A stretch of 64,000 nt of DNA, taken from Elmis aenea. Lineage: Eukaryota; Arthropoda; Insecta; Coleoptera; Elmidae. Below the pieces are notes generated by a model. It worked only from the letters and a program-made list of their open reading frames with translations, was not told the origin of the DNA and ran no database searches. The stretch is taken from the NCBI GenBank assembly GCA_947652605.1, contig OX393580.1, forward strand, positions 15,148,159 through 15,212,158. Direction: 5' to 3'. Positions 10,785 to 20,704 of the stretch are shown piece after piece (the stretch's first letter is position 1; the number at the start of each line of letters is the position of its first letter). The translations under genes were made by a program, and so were the position numbers.

Positions 10785-12106
10785 CAGTGGTCCAAATTCG
10801 ATGAGATTGCATAGGTATCTCGCTTAATATTCAAGATAGAGAAACGGTTAAATTATCAAAATATAAAAAAAAATTTAAGACAAACCCAGAACCGTTTTCA
10901 AATATGAAAGATAGATTTAGATATTATTATTTAAAATTCGATGTTACTAAAAATAGTTCGCTATGACTTATTTAAGTTGCTTATTTTTTTCTCATTCCAA
11001 ATATATAGGGGTTGATGTAGTTATTTTTAATATTACGCAAGTTACGAAGGTTTTTTAGTTTTTTTTTTTTTTTAAGAAAAACATAGTAGGCTGTAAAAAC
11101 AAAAGAAAAACAAGATGTAAAACCTTTAAACAACTCATTTAGTACAAGTTACGACTTTTTTTATTTGTTGGTGATATAAGCATTATAAATATTTGAACAT
11201 ATGTAAGATACCTAACAACATTACAGGGAGTCCCAGATAACATTTCCAGGATAAGCAAAAAAAGAAATTAGGAGTAATATCTCAAAAATGGTAGGTCTTA
11301 AAAAAATCTAAAATAACAGTTACATTCTCCATTAAAAAGTACCCTAAGAAACTACAAATAAAATTGTTCTAATGATTAAGACAAAAAAGTTATGAGAGAA
11401 AAAAGAAATTCGACATTTTCATATTTTTTGCTATAACATCTGAAGCACGAGGAGTTTTGTACTTTTAAAAATTGATTGTGGCTCGTCTCATCCATAGGAA
11501 TAATAATTCATCTAATTTAAACAAACCTGTATCTCTCATAGTAAGCAAGATCCCCATGCTGGAAATGTAATCTGGGACACCCTGTATAAACTACAAATAT
11601 ATAAACATAAAGAAAATAAAATAGGCTCTTTCACAAATAGAAATTTGTAAATGGTACTTTTAAAACACTGTTCCACGCATAGGGTAACAAAAAACAACAA
11701 AAAGTTGTCGCTTACGCCAGCTAAAAGATAATTCGCAGCAGCGAACGCGTTAAAGACTCTGTAATTTTAAACAATAAAATGTTAACTTGCTGCTTAATAG
11801 GTTGATCGTGTGCCACTTCTGTCGGAGCAGCTTTTTAGTATCATCGGGTTTTACATAAAAATATCTAAAATAATCTTCATAAATTTGTTCGATATCTACA
11901 ATAATAAGATACGACACATTACAAATATGACCAAAAAAAAACACTTTTTTTTTGCAATAACTTAAAAACCGGAAATAATACAATATTTTTGAAAGCGGTT
12001 TTGAGTTTGTCTTAAAAAACTGCTCATTATTGGCAATTTAACCGTTTCTCTAACTTGAATCTTAAGCGAGATACCTATGCAATCCCATTGAATTTGGACC
12101 ACCCTG
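10785..12106. repeat. Fold-back MITE, family B (GTCCAAATTCGATG ends), with nested insertions
   Basis: The left end is CAGTGGTCCAAATTCGATG and the right end the inverse of CAGGGTGGTCCAAATTCAAT. TA flanks it at 10783-10784 and 12107-12108. Just inside each end come TTGCATAGGTATCTCGCTTA and AGAGAAACGGTTAAAT. A MITE is nested at 11224-11584. Related copies lie at 17537-19359 and 45507-46780. Confidence 0.85.
11224..11584. repeat. Nested MITE, family C (GTCCCAGATAACATTT ends)
   Basis: This 361-base unit has left end CAGGGAGTCCCAGATAACAT and right end, read inward, CAGGGTGTCCCAGATTACAT. TA flanks it on both sides (11222-11223 and 11585-11586). The box GATCCCCATGCTGG is 25-30 bases inside the right end. 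It interrupts family B. Partial relatives are at 16898-17200 and 17880-18082. Confidence 0.8.
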
Positions 12107-12109
12107 TAC

Positions 12110-12275
12110 TGAATTGTACCTAAAAATGTTCGTTTTTACCCAACTACTTATTTAGTAATAGCCAATTTAAAATGGGGGGGGGGCTAACTTAACGAGTTTC
12201 CCTAATAAGATTTATTTTTAGGTGGCATTCGTTTTTGCCGCGTTTGTACTTGATTGTATAATAGTCGTTTATTAA
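12110..12275. repeat. Right copy of a direct repeat flanking a fold-back element
   Basis: Diverged copy of 10415-10523 plus the segment after the hAT insertion up to 10783. It starts GTACCTAAAAATGTTCGTTT and ends TTTAGGTGGCATTCG...GCCGCGTTTGTACTTG. It lacks the hAT insertion and so serves as the empty site for it. Confidence 0.75.
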
Positions 12276-12537
12276 TCACTACATGTTCCTTATGTTTAGT
12301 AAAAAGAAACAAATTTATGACATATGACTTAGATAAGTGATGCGCATTAAAAAAAGTCTCCTATTCGAATGATAGGTATTCAAAAATAGTTTTGGTAGAA
12401 AATAGGTACTTTTATGTTTTTTTTTAATATATGTCCAAGAGTCTCTAATCATACATGATGATTTATTTAAAAAAAATTAGATGTTATTTTGCCGTTAGCA
12501 CGCACAGGATAATTTATTCATGTCAGAATTTTGTCTA
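12276..12537. other. No gene recognised
   Basis: AT-rich spacer between the direct repeat and the transposon at 12538. Nothing specific is seen. Confidence 0.5.
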
Positions 12538-12551
12538 CACCTTTTCAAGTT

Positions 12552-12677
12552 CAAATTGGCACTAATCAAAATCAAATTGGCACTAATCAAAATCAAATTG
12601 GCACTAATCAAAATCAAATTGGCACTAATCAAAATCAAATTGGCACTAATCAAAATCAAATTGGCACTAAACAAATT
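12552..12677. repeat. 21-base tandem repeat in the left transposon end
   Basis: Six consecutive copies of a 21-base unit containing GGCACTAATCAAAATC; the sixth is varied (CTAAACAAATTC). The right end of the same transposon carries about two copies in inverse orientation (13967-14003). The repeats make a chance 7-residue periodic ORF on both strands, which I do not count as a gene. They may be transposase-binding sites; that is inference. Confidence 0.92.
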
Positions 12678-12782
12678 CAAGTTGACAATTAACAAATTCA
12701 AGTTGACATTAAATAATTTAATTGTTAATTCAAGTTAACATCTTAAAAGAACCCTTCCACGTTCTCATAATGCCTTATATAA

Positions 12783-13823
12783 AAAAAAGTTGACGCCGTA
12801 AACCGAAAAATACAAATTTGCGCTGTTTATAATTCTAACGGGGATTGGAGCAATCTTGCAAATGTTCTCGGAGTTTCAAAAAGAACGGCGTATAGATGGG
12901 TGAAAAATCAAGACGTTCCAGAGAAACAGCATGGAGGTAAACGCAGAGTTAAAATCACAGACGAACATCGTCGTTTTTTTGAAAATGAAATTGAAAGAAA
13001 TCCAAAGATAACTCTCCAGCAATTAAAAGAAAAGATTTTACAATCATATGAAATTAATGTCACTAAAGAATGTATTCGTCAACACCTCGATGGTCTTATG
13101 TATACAATAAAACAAGTACATCGAGAGCCAGAAAGAGCCAACAGTATAGACAATAAAACAAAAAGGTTAGAATATATAAGAACATTACTTAATCTTCAAG
13201 CAGAGAATTTGCCAATAATTTATCTTGACGAAACTAATTTTAATATGTTTATTTCGCGGACGCAAGGACGTTCTAAGAAAGGAAGTCGATGTACATTTGT
13301 AGCAGCTGGTAGCCGAGGCGCAAATATACATCTTATTGGATGCATAGGTATTTCTGGTCTAATACATTATGAGCTAAGACGGGGATCATTTAAAAAACCA
13401 GAAGCAAACAAATTTGTGAAACAATGTTTGAGAAACGCCCAAAACATATACCAAGAACCAGTAGTTATGGTTATAGATAATGCACCTTGCCATTCTTCTA
13501 TTGAAGAAGTTTTTGCAGAAGAGAATTTTTTTCACCATAGATTAATAAGACTTAGTCCATACAGTCCCATGTTAAATCCGATTGAGCAAGCATGGTCTGT
13601 ATTAAAGGCTAGTGTAAATTCAGATTTGGCAGATAACCTAAGAGATGTTTTAGCAGGAGAAGATCGGCATAATATCTCCCAAACTGAATACAGAATGCGC
13701 CGGTTAGAAAATATTGTTCAGAATCATATTAACACAATCAATGTGGCCAATTGTGCAAGATTCATAGCCCATATTCAAAGATATATTCTAGCAGCATTAA
13801 ATATGGAGAATATTATTTTCTAA
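12783..13823 (+). CDS. Tc1/mariner superfamily (IS630-related) transposase, N-terminus frameshifted
   Basis: Cut-and-paste DDE transposase. From 12900 the frame gives 307 residues, but that codon is GTG. The same frame is open upstream to 12783 and encodes a helix-turn-helix, DWSNLANVLGVSKRTAYRWV, so the true protein starts earlier. A good ATG lies at 12770 (MPYIKK...) but is one base out of frame across an eight-A run (12781-12788). This copy therefore has a homopolymer frameshift just after its likely start. Catalytic residues, numbered from 12900, are D110 (YLDETNF), D193 (VIDNAPCH) and E229 (SPMLNPIEQAW), with 35 residues between the last two. Classic Tc1 has 34, so this is DD35E by my count. 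The rest is intact to the stop at 13823. It lies between matched terminal repeats at 12538 and 14014. Confidence 0.88.
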   Translation, partial: KKVDAVNRKIQICAVYNSNGDWSNLANVLGVSKRTAYRWVKNQDVPEKQHGGKRRVKITDEHRRFFENEIERNPKITLQQLKEKILQSYEINVTKECIRQHLDGLMYTIKQVHREPERANSIDNKTKRLEYIRTLLNLQAENLPIIYLDETNFNMFISRTQGRSKKGSRCTFVAAGSRGANIHLIGCIGISGLIHYELRRGSFKKPEANKFVKQCLRNAQNIYQEPVVMVIDNAPCHSSIEEVFAEENFFHHRLIRLSPYSPMLNPIEQAWSVLKASVNSDLADNLRDVLAGEDRHNISQTEYRMRRLENIVQNHINTINVANCARFIAHIQRYILAALNMENIIF

Positions 13824-14631
13824 TTAATTAATTTAGCAAATGTTGTTTATTTAATATGCCCATGTTATTGTTTTAAAATATAGTATAAATAACATTATTT
13901 ACTTAGTTCTATTTAATCGTATGATACTGCTAATTTAAAATTATTTAATGTCAACTTGAATTTGTTTAGTGCCAATTTGATTTTGATTAGTGCCAATTTG
14001 AACTTGAAAAGGTATAGATTAGATTGGTGCTTTAAAATTTAAATATCTGATTTACCTACTATATTTCGTTGTCCCAATAAATAAAAGTTAATACTTTTGG
14101 GTGCTTTTCCGTTACCTCCAATTTAACGTTAGCGCGCTTATGTGAATAGCGAATTTCCGTCCTGAAATCACTTATCGGTTCAGTAAAGCTTGTTCCCAAG
14201 AGCTTTACGCCCAAGAACTTTTACTGTTTCATCTGCCTTAGTTTTCTTCTTTATTTCTTTGTTCCTTTCTGTACAAACCTTAGCCGAACTTAAAGTATGG
14301 GTTTTATTACTTTGCTTGACAGTTTGCTTTACATTTTAAGCCCGAGTTTTTTTACTAATGGAATTAAAATCCTTTGATTAAACAAACACAGTAGGTGGCT
14401 TTTTACCTTTTGTTTTATAGAATGTGTTGAATGATACGCGGGAAGAATAATGTACTTTTTTGTGGATTATAGTAATGCTAGTTCATTAATATGTTGGCTT
14501 CTTATAACTAACAATTATTCTCTCTACTATCAATTACGATTTAATAAGAAACATTAATTATTAAATATTAAAGTTACCATCATGTAGTTTCAATAGACAA
14601 TGCCAAGAAATGCAAGATTAGCACAGTGTTA

Positions 14632-15034
14632 AGCTGGATCCACATCAATAAAAATGTATGTTGTATTTTGTATTTCAAATTCAACACAAACATTTGCGGC
14701 GCAAATTTAAATCTGGTTAAGTATTTTACCACGTAAATAGTTATCTTGTGCGTTGAACGGCCGAATCCACTTGTGCACGTTTGTTTATGCAGAACAATGC
14801 ACTCAAAATCAAGTCCACATTGACAAGACTGTGCGGCGCAAATCTCTTTGAAGTTGGCTAAAAACCGACAGCACGATGGACAGCGTGCGTTGTTCGTCAC
14901 GAAATTATTTGCGTGCATTTCTATGCGGCGCATAGTCCACACTCCACACCAACAAAAATTTCGACGCACACGAGCAAATTTGTGTCAAATACAACGCTCA
15001 ACGCAAATTTTTATTGGTGTGGATGGATCCAGCT
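14632..15034. mobile_element. Harbinger-like MITE with TTA target repeat
   Basis: Ends are AGCTGGATCCACATCAATAA and, inverted, AGCTGGATCCATCCACACCA. The three bases TTA are repeated at 14629-14631 and 15035-15037, the TWA target signature of PIF/Harbinger. The 403-base interior has arms sharing TTTGCGGCGCAAATTT-like text and no gene. It is flanked by AT-rich DNA without recognised features. Confidence 0.8.
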
Positions 15035-15269
15035 TTAGATTAAAAATAATTTTAGGAGCGGCGTTAGAAATTAACAGTTAATGCACAAGCTGTAACGAGC
15101 TGTGAATAATAATAGGTTGGCATTTTGCGAAAAAATATAATAGATAAAAAACTATAATGATTAATGCTTAAATTGACAAATTTGTTTATTTAAACTATTT
15201 TTATTTAAATTATACAAGAGCAAATTGACTTGATCTTCCATTAAATAAAATGTATGTTTGTTAATTATA

Positions 15270-16008
15270 CAGTGTGTTAAAAGGTAATGTAACGAATCAA
15301 TATTTCGTTTTGTAACAACTTTACAAAAAAAGTTTTTAATTTTCGATGTATTTCCAAAGCCTACTAGTTTAATATGCTATTAAATATTGTGTTTGTATCC
15401 CTAATGTATCAAGAAAACCGCAATACATCGAGAAATACTGATTTTATACATAATGGACCTTTAATAGTTTTTGAAGATAATAACATTATCAATAAGAAAA
15501 TGTAAAAATATATAGGGCGTTCCATTAAAAACAGCTGACATTCGTGTTTAAAGTTTGACTAAATGGACCGAGCATAAGGAACACCCTGTGTATTATTTTA
15601 AAATTTTAACTAGTGAAAAATCATTATTGTCCTACAAATTTTCAAAGGAATTCGTTCTGACACAGCAAAGTTGTGAAATATAATTTTTTTTTTTTAGACT
15701 CGTTTTTCAGTCAATATTTGTATAAAAACCTAAATAATTCAAAAATGACTGATTTTAGATACATAAACCCACATAATTTTGAAAGAGAATTCAATTTTAC
15801 ATCTGAAAATTATAAAATATACTGGGTGTTCTACTTAAAAAACAAAGTTACGTATCGGTGCGCAAAAACAAAACACTGTGTATCGTTGAAAATAATTTAA
15901 CGTTTTGTAGAAAATGACCACAATCAACTTTTACTTAAAACTTTTTTTTTTTGTAAAGTTGTCACAGGACGAGATGTTGATCCGTTACGTTACTTTTTGT
16001 ACACACTG
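15270..16008. repeat. TA-flanked MITE with GTGTGTTAAAAGGTAATG ends
   Basis: The left end is CAGTGTGTTAAAAGGTAATG and the right end, inverted, CAGTGTGTACAAAAAGTAAC, followed in both by GTAACG and a GATCAA-like phrase. TA flanks both sides. Within it, at about 15513-15595, is a short unit bounded by AGGGCGTTCC and GGAACACCCTGTG, probably a nested small MITE. Short ORFs inside have no recognisable content. Confidence 0.7.
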
Positions 16009-16897
16009 TATATAAACATTTGAAAGTAACATGGATAAAAAATTAGTTAGACAAATTTTTGTTTGTAAACGGTGGTAGTATCCTGCTTCTGTTAAAAAAA
16101 AAAATCTTAAGTACTGCGAACATGCCGTGTGTGTACCCTCCAAGGTAAATTTTAGATGCAGTATTATTTTTTGTTCATTTATTTTAACTTTTTCAATCCT
16201 GATCAGGAATTTTTAAATATAAAGATATTTGTCCAATACGTAATTCATATATAACTAATTATTACGCATGATATATGGCTATTATCACCATAACAAACTA
16301 TCTATAATTTGTACATTATGTACACCATGAATCAGCATAGCTAAAAACAAACATCCCTCGTTAAAATAATTAGGTTGTGGATTAATTACACATACAATAA
16401 TTATTATGCAAGGTTCTTTTGTTGCAAAATTTTCAATATTGTTAGTGGAATAAAACTCGAGACTTATTTGTTTTTGCGTCAATAGTTGCCTTGTAACGAC
16501 TACTTTAGCATTATTAAAATATGAGATTACAAATTTCAATTAGCTGATTGATTGTTAAGCAGAATGCATGTATCTGTGATTATTATAATGCACTGGGTTT
16601 AATCCAATAGAATGGGTTGCTTAATCAAGAAATTTAATGATTTAATGGGAATAAATATTTACTACTGTAGTAAAGTGGAATGCCTTTCTATATTTTTGTG
16701 ACTATTTATTCTTGAGAAGAAAAGAGATATCTAAGACCTCATAAAAAACCAACAGGTATTATTTTATTTAAAGCTTAACTTGTAAAGCGAATCGAATAGT
16801 TAAAACAAACTTAATACGGATGTCTTAATCTCTTAATCAATTGATTCATTATCACATCGAAAATTATTTAGAAAAGTTGTGTCATAAGTTTAATATA
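16009..16897. other. No gene recognised
   Basis: AT-rich unique-looking sequence; the minus-strand ORF at 16285-16539 shows no known motif and is probably chance. Confidence 0.45.
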
Positions 16898-17200
16898 CAG
16901 GGTGTACCAGATAACATTTTCAGGATGAGGATCCTGCTTATTATAAGAGATACAGGTTTGCATGAACTAGATAAATTATTTCCAAGTGTGAGAGGAGCTA
17001 CAATCTATTTTTAAAGGTACAAAATCCTCGTACTTTAGAAGTTGTAGCAAAAAATATGGAAATGTTGGATTTCTTTTTTCTCATAACTTTTTTGTTTTAT
17101 TCACTAGATCAATTTTATTAGTACTTTCTTGAGGTACTTTTTTATGGGGAATGTAACTGTTATTTTAAACTTTTCATTTTTGAAATATTACCCTAATTTA
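16898..17200. repeat. Single arm of MITE family C
   Basis: Starts CAGGGTGTACCAGATAACAT after a TA and continues GGATCCTGCTTATTATAAGA and TACAGGTTTG. It then runs colinear with the inside of 11224-11584 in inverse order. The opposite terminus is missing. Confidence 0.7.
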
Positions 17201-17879
17201 ATTTTTTCTTATGGGTTGGCTTTGGAATAGTTAAATGTTCTTTTCTTGCTCTTTCTTATGAAATATTACTAGCCATATCTTTATTTTATAACATCAGGAA
17301 AACTCGTATTTTACCCATTACTTATCGAGCTATCGATAAAAAAAGGAACAATAAACAACTGAATTCAATCTCAAATGACAATATCATTTGCGGTATCATT
17401 TATTAGAATTTTATAATATTGTTGGACAAATAAAACTGATTTAATGATTAAGATAAAAAAGTTAAAACTTAAAAAAAAACTGATTTTTGCTTACTGTGCG
17501 AAGACCCACTTACTATTACTATGCATGCAGACTGTACAGGGTGGTCCAAATTCGATGGGATTGCATGGATAACTCGCTTAATAAGAGAAACGGTTCAATT
17601 ACCAAAACTGTGCAGTTTTTTGAGAAAAACTCAGAACACAACAATACTATACAAAATTCTAATAAATGATACCACACAAATAGTAGGTAACTATCATTTT
17701 GACATTTAATTAGTTGTTTTTTGTTTTTATTTACATAGATAGCGTGATAAGTGATGGGTAAAATACGTTTTCTTGATTTTGGAACTTATTTATAAAAATA
17801 GATATAGCAAGTAATATCTCATTTAAAAGAGAAAAATAAAGCACATTTACCTATTTCATAGCCAACTTTGCGGCCCATA

Positions 17880-18082
17880 AGAAAAAATGAAATTAGGGGT
17901 TATATCTCGAAAATGGTAGGTGTTAAAAAAAAATAACTGTTACATTCTCCATTAAAAAGTAGCTTTTAAAAATTGATTGTGGCTTCTCTCATACTAAGGA
18001 TTATTTCATCTAATTTAAACAAACCTGTATCTCTTATAATAAGCGAGATCCCCATGCTGGAAATGTATTCTGGAACACCCTG
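17880..18082. repeat. Truncated MITE family C inside family B
   Basis: Ends in GGAACACCCTG followed by TA at 18083-18084 and carries AAGCGAGATCCCCATGCTGG about 30 bases inside. The sequence from GGTTATATCTCGAAAATGG to the end matches 11265-11584. The left end is replaced by other sequence. Confidence 0.75.
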
Positions 18083-18083
18083 T

Positions 18084-18522
18084 ATAAGGGTTGATGTATT
18101 TAATTTCAATAATAGGCAAGTTACGTTGGTTTTTGAGGGTTTTTTTTTTTTAAGAAAATCATAGTAGCCTGTGAAAACAAAAAAAAAACAAGCTGTAAAA
18201 CCTTTCAAAACTCATGAGGTACTAGTTACCAAAACTTTTACATTTGTTGTTCAGATAAACATCAAAAATTTTTGAACATAAGATAAACAGCAATGTAGTA
18301 CATAACTGCTGATTCGGACTGTTGTTGTTATCTTATGTTCAAATATTTACAATGTTTATCTAAACAACAAATTAAAAAACCTTGGTAACTTGTACGACAT
18401 GAGTTTTGAAACGTTTTACACCTTGTTTTTTTTGTTTTCACAGCCTACTATGATTTTCTAAAAAAAAACTCAAAACCTACTTAACTCGCATATTATTGAA
18501 AATAAATACTTCAACCCTTATA
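18084..18522. repeat. Inverted repeat pair, interior of family B
   Basis: The left arm begins AAGGGTTGATGTATTTAATT and the right arm ends in its inverse, AATACTTCAACCCTTA. Shared internal phrases include CATAGTAGCCTGTGAAAACA and its inverse near 18445. The loop is near 18290-18330. Homologous single arms occur at 10990-11215 and 45895-46080. Confidence 0.8.
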
Positions 18523-18524
18523 TA

Positions 18525-19188
18525 CAGGGTGTAGACTCGGATCACGCAACATAGCAATTTCAATGGTAAAATTTTAAAAGTCGTATTCTTGCTCTCCTAA
18601 TTATTTTAGGAAAAAAGTGCAAATACGTTTTTTGTAGAGAAAAAAATTCTGCATCCATAAATGTAATCAATAATACTTTTTCGTTTTCCAATAACTGAAA
18701 ATTAAGCAATTACAAAACGCGTTTTGACAAAAATCTGTAGTGCCTTGGAATTATGCTATGACAACTGCCCAGCCTAATGACACTTATACTGTCACTTTGT
18801 CGCGAAATTCATTCTTAAAACCCTTATATTTTATCAAACATTTATTTTACACAGTTAGTTATGTTTTCATTCCAAGATACAATAAAAATGATTATTATGA
18901 ATAAACTTCACGTCAAAGTGACAGTATAAGTGACATTAGGCTGGGCAGTTGTCATAGCATAATTCCAAGGCACTACAGATTTTTGTCAAAACGCGTTTTG
19001 TAATTGCTTAATTTTCAGTTATTGGAAAACGAAAAAGTAATATTGATTACATTTATGGATACAGAATTTTTTTCTCTACAAAAAACGTATTTGCACTTTT
19101 TTTCTAAAATAATTAGGGGAGCAAGAATACGACTTTTAAAATTTTACCATTGAAATTGCTATGTTGCGTGATCCGAGTCTACACCCTG
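18525..19188. repeat. Fold-back MITE, family D (GTGTAGACTCGGATCACG ends)
   Basis: Ends CAGGGTGTAGACTCGGATCA match in inverse orientation, flanked by TA at 18523-18524 and 19189-19190. The two arms, about 270 bases each, are almost identical, including AAAACGCGTTTTGACAAAAA-type text and GCTGGGCAGTTGTCATAGCA. The spacer is about 110 bases. High arm identity suggests it is younger than the shell around it. Confidence 0.9.
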
Positions 19189-19359
19189 TATATACATATA
19201 TAAGAATTTAAATAGGTCATAGCCAACTATCGCTTCTGTTTAGGAAAACGGTTCTGAATTTGTCTCAAAAAACTGCATATTTTTGGTCATTTAACCGTTT
19301 CTCTATCTAGAATATTAAGCGAAATAACCATGCAATCCCATCGAATTTGGACCACCCTG

Positions 19360-20702
19360 TACAGTAATAGTCATTTACGATAGTGGTCGTAGAAAAAATT
19401 ACTTAAGCATCAGAAAAATATTAAGTTTTAAATTAAATGGCGTTACGGCTTAAAATTACCTCTTCTGTTTTATTTATCTGATGGTCTTGTCAATATTTTT
19501 ACACATTTAATTAATTTAAAATACTGCAGACTAGGTATATCCAAGTTACGAAAGCAGTGTGCGGCGAAATTATACTGAATGTGATCCTCAATTACATGGT
19601 ATACCTAATTTAAATCTAATACGATACCGACTTTGTTTATTTATGTGTTAACGAGATAATACTTTGTCAAAGCTATAATAATTGTCCATTTGCCTTATTC
19701 ATGTAGTTAATAATTTTGTTTAATTACGCCTACTTTGTATCCCCACACGTAATTGCGTATTAGGTTACCTTTTATTACAATGTACGTACATAGGTGATTG
19801 TTAGAGCCTTTAGTAATTAAATTAAAATGAGCAATCTGTCGGTGGTTTATGAAACATTAATCTCCTCTTATGCGTGTATTCGCAAACACCAACCGCAATA
19901 TTAGCGTAATTTAATTTAAACAGGAGCCACTCGCCATCAAGCAACTGTTACGTCCAATTGTTGTTAAATCTGATCCATAACCAACGTAGCTTTGTGGGTT
20001 GCGATTATGTAGTGTCTAGTGCTATTGATTGTTCACTTTTGATGTGGAGACATTGTCAAAGGCTTTTGTAATCGGTACGGTCGAACAAACGCTTTCAGAA
20101 TTGCCGAAACGCAATGGAAAACCGCTAAGCCTTGTTAACAGTTGGATTCGTCGGTTTTTTCAAGTTAAATGAAATTTTCTGTATTAAATAAGAACGATTT
20201 TATAAAACTGCTAAAATGTGGAAATTAAAGAATCCATGATATTGTATTTTAATTATTTATTCGTGCCAAATACTAAAAGGATCTCTGTTAGTATGCTGCG
20301 TGAATCTTTAAAATTATTGGTCTCTGTGGAGCACTTAATAAATACGAGAATAATTAAACACGTGTATAGTTACACAACCAGTAACAGCAAGTTGTGGTTA
20401 TTAACTGAAAACCAGCATTACGTTGAAAATTGCAGTTTATACATGTATTTTTTTGTTTTTAGCTGTCTTATGACAGTTCTTCGCCAGTTTTGGAATTTTT
20501 ATTGAAATTTTCAAAAATTTAACTGAAAAGTTATACTATCGAATAAAGATATTTTTGAAAAATCATTTTCTTTCCTAACCTAGGTGTACTAGTCCCTTAA
20601 AAGATTTGTATCTACCTACAATTATGCAACTTATTCTCATTTTAACGAATATTAAGTAGAAATTTAACCTCGAATTTTGCTGTTCATTAAATTTGTGTAT
20701 TA
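19360..20702. other. No gene recognised
   Basis: AT-rich DNA without recognised elements. The + strand ORF at 20218-20505 (95 codons) has no known motif and no splice context I can defend. Confidence 0.45.
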
Positions 20703-20704
20703 TA

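Larger units (their letters stand above)
12538..14014 (+). mobile_element. Tc1/mariner-like transposon with DD35E-type transposase
   Basis: The left end CACCTTTTCAAGTTCAAATT and the right end, inverted, TACCTTTTCAAGTTCAAATT match except for the first base. TA flanks the unit at 12536-12537 and 14015-14016. Both ends go on into copies of the GGCACTAATCAAAATC repeat and a CAAGTTGACATTAAATAATT block, giving terminal repeats of about 80 bases that differ in repeat number (six left, two right). The single gene inside reads rightward. Confidence 0.9.
17537..19359. repeat. Fold-back MITE, family B, multi-layered
   Basis: Outer ends are CAGGGTGGTCCAAATTCGAT in inverse orientation at 17537 and 19359, with TA on both sides. 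Inside each end come TTGCATGG and an AGAGAAACGGTT phrase. Within this shell lie a family C arm (about 17880-18082), an inverted repeat pair (18084-18522) and a complete separate fold-back (18525-19188). There is no coding capacity. Total span is 1823 bases. Confidence 0.85.

Noticed and set aside
12495..12738. Periodic ORFs on both strands (repeating 7-residue units) as a repeat protein
   Set aside because: They are translations of the 21-base tandem repeat in a transposon end; both strands are open equally and there is no start or context.
20218..20505. 95-codon ORF
   Set aside because: No recognisable motif; looks like a chance ORF in non-repetitive AT-rich DNA.
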